A DNA stretch of 18,366 nt from Methanosarcinales archaeon (GTDB taxonomy: Archaea; Halobacteriota; Methanosarcinia; Methanosarcinales; Methanogasteraceae): assembly GCA_030594905.1 (NCBI GenBank), contig JAUVEF010000004.1:1-18366 (forward strand). Reading direction: 5' to 3'. Shown one piece after another: positions 14,718 through 18,366 of this stretch. Position 1 is the first letter of the stretch. Every line of letters begins with the position of its first letter. The notes under the pieces are model-generated. The model was given only the letters and a program-made list of their open reading frames with translations, was not told the origin of the DNA and searched no databases. A program made the translations under genes and the position numbers.

Positions 14718-15312
14718 AACCTGCGATAGCTCTTCGCTCGCACCGAGCTTTCCGGCACCTGCAAGCAGGTATGGTTCGTCGTTTAGCGCGATCCACGCGT
14801 GGCGATAGCCGCGTGTCTCGATGAAACCCTCACATATTCTCTTAATCAGCATCCTCGGGTCTTTCTCTTCGGTGGTGATCTTGTCGATGTTCCGAATGGT
14901 GCCCATCATCGCAGCGAGTTGTTCCAGCCGATTTTCCCGCTGGCTCTTGTAAATAGCCATCTCTACGATACAGCAGAGTTCTTTGTCGAAAAACGGCTTG
15001 ACGACGTACCCATAAGGCGCGGTCACCCGTGCCCGCTTCAGTGTGGCGCGGTCTGCATAAGCAGTTAGGTATACCACCGGAATGTGAAGGGTGGACCGTA
15101 TCTGTTCAGCCGCCTCAACCCCATCCATCTCGCCTTTGAGTATGATGTCCATCAGCACTAGATCGGGCAGCACCTCCCCTGCCTTGGTGATAGCATCCTC
15201 GCCTGACGACACGATCGAGGAGACTGCATAACCAAAGTTCGTTAGAATCATCTGGACGTCTTCGGCGACGATTCTTTCATCTTCAACGATCAATATCTCT
15301 TTTTTAATCACT

Positions 15313-16071
15313 TCAACCCTCAAACGTAACCTTAAATTTGGTTCCGTCGGTTATATCAAGTTCGATTGTACCCCTGAGCTGATCTTCAGCCATCAGGATA
15401 ATTAGATGCATGCCAAGCGTTTCCACGCTCCGAAAGTCCCGATGCTGCGACATCCCAACCCCGTCATCGCCGACAAATAGTTCAAATTTATCTTTGCCGG
15501 TTGAGTGGAGTGAAACGCTAACTTCGCCCGATCTGCCCTCTGGAAAAGCGTGTTTCAAGGAATTGGAGACCAGCTCATTGATTATTAATCCACATGACAT
15601 AGCATCGCGGACACCGAACGAAACATCCTCGATGTCCATCTTCAGCTTGATTCTGCCAGTGCTAAACCCGTAACCGTAAGACCAGAACACGTCATGGAGC
15701 AGAGTCTTGATATACTCCTTAAAATCGACGTTTGCAATATCTTGTGAGTTGTAAAGCTTCTCATTGACAAGAGACATCGCCAGTATCCGGTTCTGACACT
15801 CTTCAAGCATCTCGCGCACATCGTCGTCCCGGACATACCCGGATTGAATCTTGAGTAGACTGGAGATGACCTGCATATTGTTCTTAACCCGGTGGTGAAC
15901 CTCATGCAGAAGAATCTCTTTCTCCCGAAGCGACGCCGTAAGCTCTCCCTCTACGCGCTCTTGTTCAGCGATCTTCTTTTCCAGATCTTTATTCGCCCTT
16001 TCCAGCTCTGCAATGTGCTGGTCAATGTCCCCGCTCTCGTGCATTTCATCGCCCGATCCTGAACGACTCAT
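15313..16071 (-). CDS. Soluble HisKA_2-type sensor histidine kinase
   Basis: This 252-residue kinase autophosphorylates a histidine and passes the phosphate to a receiver, here presumably the adjacent REC-GAF protein. There is no signal peptide or membrane helix. Residues 16-50 (IAELERANKDLEKKIAEQ and following) are a likely coiled coil. The HisKA_2 box LLHEVHHRVKNNMQVISSLL at 54-73 contains the phosphoacceptor His59/His60. The ATPase domain has N box NELVSNSLKHAF (165-176), G1 DDGVGM (202-207) and a G2-like LGMHLI (219-224). No PAS or GAF sensor domain is present, so the input probably comes from a partner protein or through the coiled coil. GAGGA lies 6 bases before the ATG. The regulator gene starts within or just after its last codons, so the pair is coupled. 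The 338-base upstream gap carries GCCATG repeats. Confidence 0.9.
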   Translation of the reverse strand: MSRSGSGDEMHESGDIDQHIAELERANKDLEKKIAEQERVEGELTASLREKEILLHEVHHRVKNNMQVISSLLKIQSGYVRDDDVREMLEECQNRILAMSLVNEKLYNSQDIANVDFKEYIKTLLHDVFWSYGYGFSTGRIKLKMDIEDVSFGVRDAMSCGLIINELVSNSLKHAFPEGRSGEVSVSLHSTGKDKFELFVGDDGVGMSQHRDFRSVETLGMHLIILMAEDQLRGTIELDITDGTKFKVTFEG

Positions 16072-16451
16072 TTCTTTTCCTCACCTAAGCACCGGTTCAC
16101 AAACCTTGCATCTCTATTCGGATGGTTATGCGCAGCGTCATGTTGTTTAATCTATGCCATGATGTGGATGTCATGATGCCATGTACTATTTGCCATGGTG
16201 CCATGCAAACCGGTTATAGTGTGTAACAATGGGTTTACTTGTAAAAAAACATTGCCCCAAATGTGTGATTGTTATACTAAATGGTGTTAGCTGGCATCTG
16301 CGGATATTCACAGGCAAACATGAAACTGCCTACATAGGGCATCAGCCGGCACCCTCCTGCTGCAATACACCCGCAAGCCATAATAGTAAAATAATACAAC
16401 CATACTCCTATGGATCAACCTGCCCGGGAAACCGCATGGGAAACAACCCGG
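16072..16451. other. Divergent intergenic region between kinase and S-layer-like gene
   Basis: No gene is seen in these 380 bases, apart from an unlikely upstream extension of the next gene to 16410. The region has the GCCATG cluster (listed separately), AACCGGTT palindrome-like words at about 16091-16097 and 16208-16215, and AAAATAATA at about 16387-16395, a TATA candidate for the gene at 16452. Confidence 0.5.
16156..16215. promoter_or_regulatory. Cluster of four GCCATG motifs and an AACCGGTT palindrome
   Basis: GCCATG occurs at 16156-16161, 16178-16183, 16192-16197 and 16200-16205, followed by AACCGGTT at 16208-16215. CATGATG also occurs twice between the first two copies. The cluster lies 85-145 bases upstream of the kinase ATG, in the region between divergent genes, a likely place for regulator binding. 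No known regulator motif was recognised. Confidence 0.4.
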
Positions 16452-17351
16452 ATGAACGCCCATAGATCAATGAGCGTTGTCCGTCTGGCGTTTGTGCTGT
16501 CGCTGTGTGTGATTGCATGCATACCAGCCTGTGCCGGAAATGTCCATGAGGCAACCATCTTCTACTTTGATGGCGACATCAAGACCGGTCGCGCCATAGA
16601 TCTGGAACAGGGCTACATGCTCCGGGTCAAGGAGGTCATGAATGACAGCGCGACGATCGACATATCAAATGGCGGCAAGAAAATTAAAACCCATGATATA
16701 TCCAAAGAGAGTTCTTACACGCTTGAAAAGAGGCTTGGCGACATTAATTACGACATCATAAAAATATCGCTGGTAGGAGCTAATACCACGTCAAACACGG
16801 TTTCGTTGACCATTGAACAGCATATCGATCCTGATCGGTCATTCGATTACCCCTTGATCAGTGATGTGTCTGCAAACATAGGGGAAGGTGACCGGGAACA
16901 TTTGAAAGAAGAATACGAACTGGGGGTGGAGTCTATTGCTGATAACAACGCCATTCTGATACTGTACAAAGGGGGCGTAACAATTAAACAGGAAAAATTG
17001 TACGGCGACGATCCAGATAAGAGGCGGTTTGTATATATGAAGAAGATCGGGAGCGACTATCACACCATTCTGGTTGTGGAACTGGACCGGGTGTCATTGG
17101 ACGCGAAGGGCGGGGTTGCGCACCTGCGCGGGCTTTCGCAGTTCAAGGATCCGGAATACGTCAGGATGGACGATTTAGAAGAATCCGCGCAGGAAAACGA
17201 ATCATTACCCCTTGACTGCAGCGGCAGCGATAAATGGAACATTCGGCTTGCAGAGTCCGCGGCTTTCAGATATCTGTTGAGTGGTTGCGTGTTTGCCGCC
17301 ATATTCGTATTGATCCTCTCAGTTACAAGAATGGGACAGAAGCGCAGGTGA
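16452..17351 (+). CDS. Secreted S-layer-like protein with two related domains and a C-terminal membrane anchor
   Basis: The 299-residue protein from ATG 16452 has a signal peptide (VVRLAFVLSLCVIACIPACAG) with likely cleavage after ACA. Two related beta-rich domains of about 110 residues follow. Each opens with a similar phrase (LEQGYMLRVKEVMNDSATIDI and LKEEYELGVESIADNNAILIL; each begins LEQGYML or LKEEYEL), then has GGKKIK or GGVTIK, and later LGDINYDIIKISL or IGSDYHTILVVEL. This pattern resembles the S-layer duplication domain of Methanosarcinales surface proteins. A hydrophobic helix YLLSGCVFAAIFVLILSV lies near the end, followed by RMGQKRR, so the protein is anchored by a simple C-terminal helix without a PGF motif. 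Upstream in-frame ATG codons exist (16410), but TATA-like AAAATAATA near 16390 makes 16452 more plausible; 16470 is also possible. Confidence 0.7.
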   Translation: MNAHRSMSVVRLAFVLSLCVIACIPACAGNVHEATIFYFDGDIKTGRAIDLEQGYMLRVKEVMNDSATIDISNGGKKIKTHDISKESSYTLEKRLGDINYDIIKISLVGANTTSNTVSLTIEQHIDPDRSFDYPLISDVSANIGEGDREHLKEEYELGVESIADNNAILILYKGGVTIKQEKLYGDDPDKRRFVYMKKIGSDYHTILVVELDRVSLDAKGGVAHLRGLSQFKDPEYVRMDDLEESAQENESLPLDCSGSDKWNIRLAESAAFRYLLSGCVFAAIFVLILSVTRMGQKRR

Positions 17352-17409
17352 TCATATAGATACAGGACGTAATACGAAGCATCACACGGATTACCAGATT
17401 AGGAAGGCG

Positions 17410-17844
17410 GTGGTGCAGGATGTGGATCAGGTGCATGAACTGGTCAATGGATATGCAGGGGAAGGGACTATGCTTCCTAGATCGCGTAGCGAGTTATATG
17501 ACCGAATCAGGGATTTTACAGTCTGTGCAAGTGAAGATCAGCTGCTCGGGTGCTGCGCGCTCCACGTCTGCTGGGATAACCTTGCAGAGGTCATATCCTT
17601 TGCAGTGCGGCAGGATGCGCACAATCAGGGCATTGGTTCGCTACTTTTACATGCATCCATGAGCGAGGCGCAGAAACTCGGAATTGATACAATCTTCACG
17701 CTTACCCGCGCACCGGGCTACTTTCGGAGGTACGGGTTTGTAGAGGTTGATAAGGATGTGCTTCCGCACAAGGTATGGGGCGAATGCATCAAATGTCCGA
17801 AGTTCCCTGATTGCGATGAGGTTGCGCTGGTGCGGGAATTATAG
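17410..17844 (+). CDS. GNAT N-acetyltransferase, short N-acetylglutamate synthase-like
   Basis: This GNAT-fold enzyme transfers acetyl from acetyl-CoA to an amino group. The sequence resembles short archaeal/bacterial amino-acid acetyltransferases linked to arginine synthesis: an N-terminal MLPRSRSELYDRIRDF phrase (21-36), LGCCALHVCWDNLAEV (46-61), acetyl-CoA loop HNQGIGS (71-77), GYFRRYGF (103-110) and a C-terminal LPHKVWGECIKCPKF with Cys126, Cys129 and Cys135. The reading frame is open upstream to 17314 without an ATG, GTG or TTG. It encodes YQIRKAVVQDVDQV, the expected first strand of the fold, so GTG 17410 or 17413 may miss the true N-terminus; ATT at 17398 is a candidate non-standard start. 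It follows the S-layer-like gene by about 58 bases. Arginine synthesis is the best guess; the substrate is not proven. Confidence 0.78.
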   Translation: MVQDVDQVHELVNGYAGEGTMLPRSRSELYDRIRDFTVCASEDQLLGCCALHVCWDNLAEVISFAVRQDAHNQGIGSLLLHASMSEAQKLGIDTIFTLTRAPGYFRRYGFVEVDKDVLPHKVWGECIKCPKFPDCDEVALVREL

Positions 17845-17949
17845 GCTTGCCAAAAAAATAACCGGTTAAAATTTGTGGTTCTCTGATAGTTCGCGAGGTG
17901 CTTGCACTTTTCCACTCTTTGGGATGATCCGGTCATGGCAAGGAAGATT

Positions 17950-18035
17950 AAACCACAGAGCGCACAGAGGATCACAGATAGTTGTTAGTTTTATCTTTCG
18001 CCCCCTCTGTGTCACTCTGTGCTCTCTGCGGTTTT
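17950..18035. repeat. Inverted intergenic repeat, ACCACAGAG type
   Basis: The left arm AAACCACAGAGCGCACAGAG (about 17950-17969, continuing to GATCACAGA) and the right arm ending CTCTGTGCTCTCTGCGGTTTT (18015-18035; its first part is CTCTGTGTCACTCTGTG from 18005) are near-complementary over about 30 bases. A loop of roughly 26 bases separates them. ACCACAGAG...CTCTGTGGT inverted repeats are common between genes in many archaeal and bacterial genomes. This copy is long enough to fold into a stable RNA hairpin. Confidence 0.65.
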
Positions 18036-18148
18036 CCGAAAACCCTGTTTCGAAAATATAAAAAAGTCTCCGGGGTTTTGGTCACTGCTGCGCGAGATAC
18101 CAAAGACCCGGGTATGTTTGCATTTCATATCCTGCCTCCTCGTACATT

Positions 18149-18178
18149 CTTGTGGAAATCCGCGTAATCTTGTGGTTA
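18149..18178. repeat. Dispersed intergenic repeat, copy C
   Basis: This 30-base copy has CTTGTGGAAATCCGCGTAAT followed by CTTGTGGTTA. It matches 10725-10754 at 26 of 30 positions; the opposite arm is absent or degraded here. It sits between a GNAT gene and a Zn-ribbon gene. Confidence 0.65.
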
Positions 18179-18191
18179 GCTAAACACGTAC

Positions 18192-18199
18192 GATAAAAA
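18192..18199 (+). promoter_or_regulatory. Candidate TATA box for the Zn-ribbon gene
   Basis: GATAAAAA is centred about 33 bases before ATG 18229. A start near 18222 would give a leader of only a few bases and would exclude the in-frame ATG at 18208, supporting 18229 as the start. Confidence 0.35.
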
Positions 18200-18228
18200 G
18201 AATACCGATGAACGTGAGAATGCTTGTT

Positions 18229-18366
18229 ATGCCTCATAAATGCGCCAACTGCGCACACATCTTCGATGATGGTGCAGCCGAGATACTGGATGGCTGCCCC
18301 AACTGCGGGTGGAACAAGTTTCTGTATGTGCCAGCAGAATCTGAGACCGAAGACGTGCCTGACGAT
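18229..18366 (+). CDS. Zn-ribbon protein, 5' part (possibly OapB/ArvB family)
   Basis: The first 46 residues are visible before the window ends, and the frame is still open. MPHKCANC and GCPNCGWNKFLYV give Cys5-x2-Cys8 and Cys23-x2-Cys26, a four-cysteine zinc ribbon. The MPHKC...GCPNCGWNKF pattern matches an archaeal Zn-ribbon family (COG3364-like, sometimes named OapB/ArvB) thought to bind RNA. An in-frame ATG at 18208 exists, but MPHKC is the usual start and agrees with the TATA position. An acidic stretch ESETEDVPDD follows the ribbon. The rest, including any further domain, is outside the window. Confidence 0.7.
   Translation, partial: MPHKCANCAHIFDDGAAEILDGCPNCGWNKFLYVPAESETEDVPDD

Larger units (their letters stand above)
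14394..15311 (-). pseudogene. REC-GAF response regulator disrupted by two homopolymer frameshifts
   Basis: The receiver domain is intact: MIKKEILIVEDE with acidic pair Glu10/Asp11, phosphoacceptor Asp55 in LVLMD, Thr83 in YLTAYAD and Lys105 in VVKPF. A helical linker and a GAF-like domain follow. After EELSQVGG the frame runs into a stop (TGA near 14690), but removing one base from the C7 tract at 14711-14717 continues it as RMRLGELPDCARQAIGQ, then CAACPLLKWCDGGE and TVRLEAGETICGLLSVALPADLAAGG. At the C9 tract 14489-14497 a second shift, opposite in sense, restores the original frame as AESPLLTEVAGDIAFALNSIRLEE, stopping at 14394. All three pieces form one GAF domain. Corrected length is about 305 residues. 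GTG at 15311 follows GAGGG and overlaps the kinase gene end; an in-frame TTG at 15323 is the alternative. It is a phospho-output protein without a DNA-binding domain. Sequencing error, decay or phase variation could explain the breaks. Confidence 0.8.
17845..18207. other. Intergenic region with two repeat elements
   Basis: No gene is recognised in these bases. It contains the inverted repeat at 17950-18035 and a copy of the dispersed repeat at 18149-18178, and ends with a TATA-like site for the last gene. Confidence 0.55.

Noticed and set aside
1..18366. CRISPR array, transposase or integrase
   Set aside because: No regularly spaced repeats and no mobile-element gene were found; the repeats seen are few, irregular and scattered.

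Overview
This window comes from a methanogen-lineage euryarchaeon, most likely a Methanosarcinales/Methanomicrobia-type organism or a related methane- or alkane-oxidising (ANME-like) lineage. The diagnostic genes are atwA (component A2 of the methyl-coenzyme M reductase activation system) followed by methanogenesis marker genes mmp3 and mmp6. Orc1/Cdc6, an archaeal AspRS, EF-1alpha/uS10, A-type ATP synthase subunit C, a PGF-CTERM surface protein, an S-layer-like protein and an HisKA_2-type soluble kinase fit the same placement. The sequence alone does not give a species or show whether the cell makes or oxidises methane.

Layout. 1-609: 3' end of an XPD/Rad3-like helicase (+). 1006-2180: a coupled pair, a PGF-CTERM surface protein and a two-helix membrane protein (+). 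2231-2974: cooC, a CO dehydrogenase nickel-insertion ATPase (+). 3174-5820: orc1/cdc6 and aspS on the minus strand, convergent with cooC. 5961-6884: moaA-like radical SAM gene (+), divergent from aspS. 6972-10492: atwA-mmp3-mmp6, a tightly coupled operon (+). 10793-11845: ahaC alone on the minus strand. 11949-13693: tRNA-Glu(CTC), EF-1alpha and rps10 (+). About 13760-14390: no intact gene, with patches that look like a decayed membrane-protein gene. 14394-16071: a histidine kinase and REC-GAF response regulator on the minus strand, the regulator broken at two poly-C tracts. 16452-17844: an S-layer-like secreted protein and a GNAT N-acetyltransferase (+). 18229-18366: start of a Zn-ribbon protein (+), cut by the window edge.

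How the genes relate. atwA and mmp3, and probably mmp6, serve ATP-driven reductive activation of methyl-coenzyme M reductase. cooC serves maturation of Ni-CO dehydrogenase, central to the Wood-Ljungdahl pathway in these organisms, although no cdh gene is present here. moaA starts pterin cofactor synthesis, needed for example by Mo/W formylmethanofuran dehydrogenase. The remainder is information processing, energy conservation and cell surface.

I do not see a clear new defence or mobile system. The points most worth a second look are: the double homopolymer frameshift in the REC-GAF regulator; a family of dispersed inverted intergenic repeats; the atwA-mmp3-mmp6 cluster ending without the usual further marker genes; ahaC outside an ATP synthase operon; AspRS residues suggesting tRNA-dependent asparagine synthesis; and a cluster of GCCATG motifs ahead of the two-component operon.
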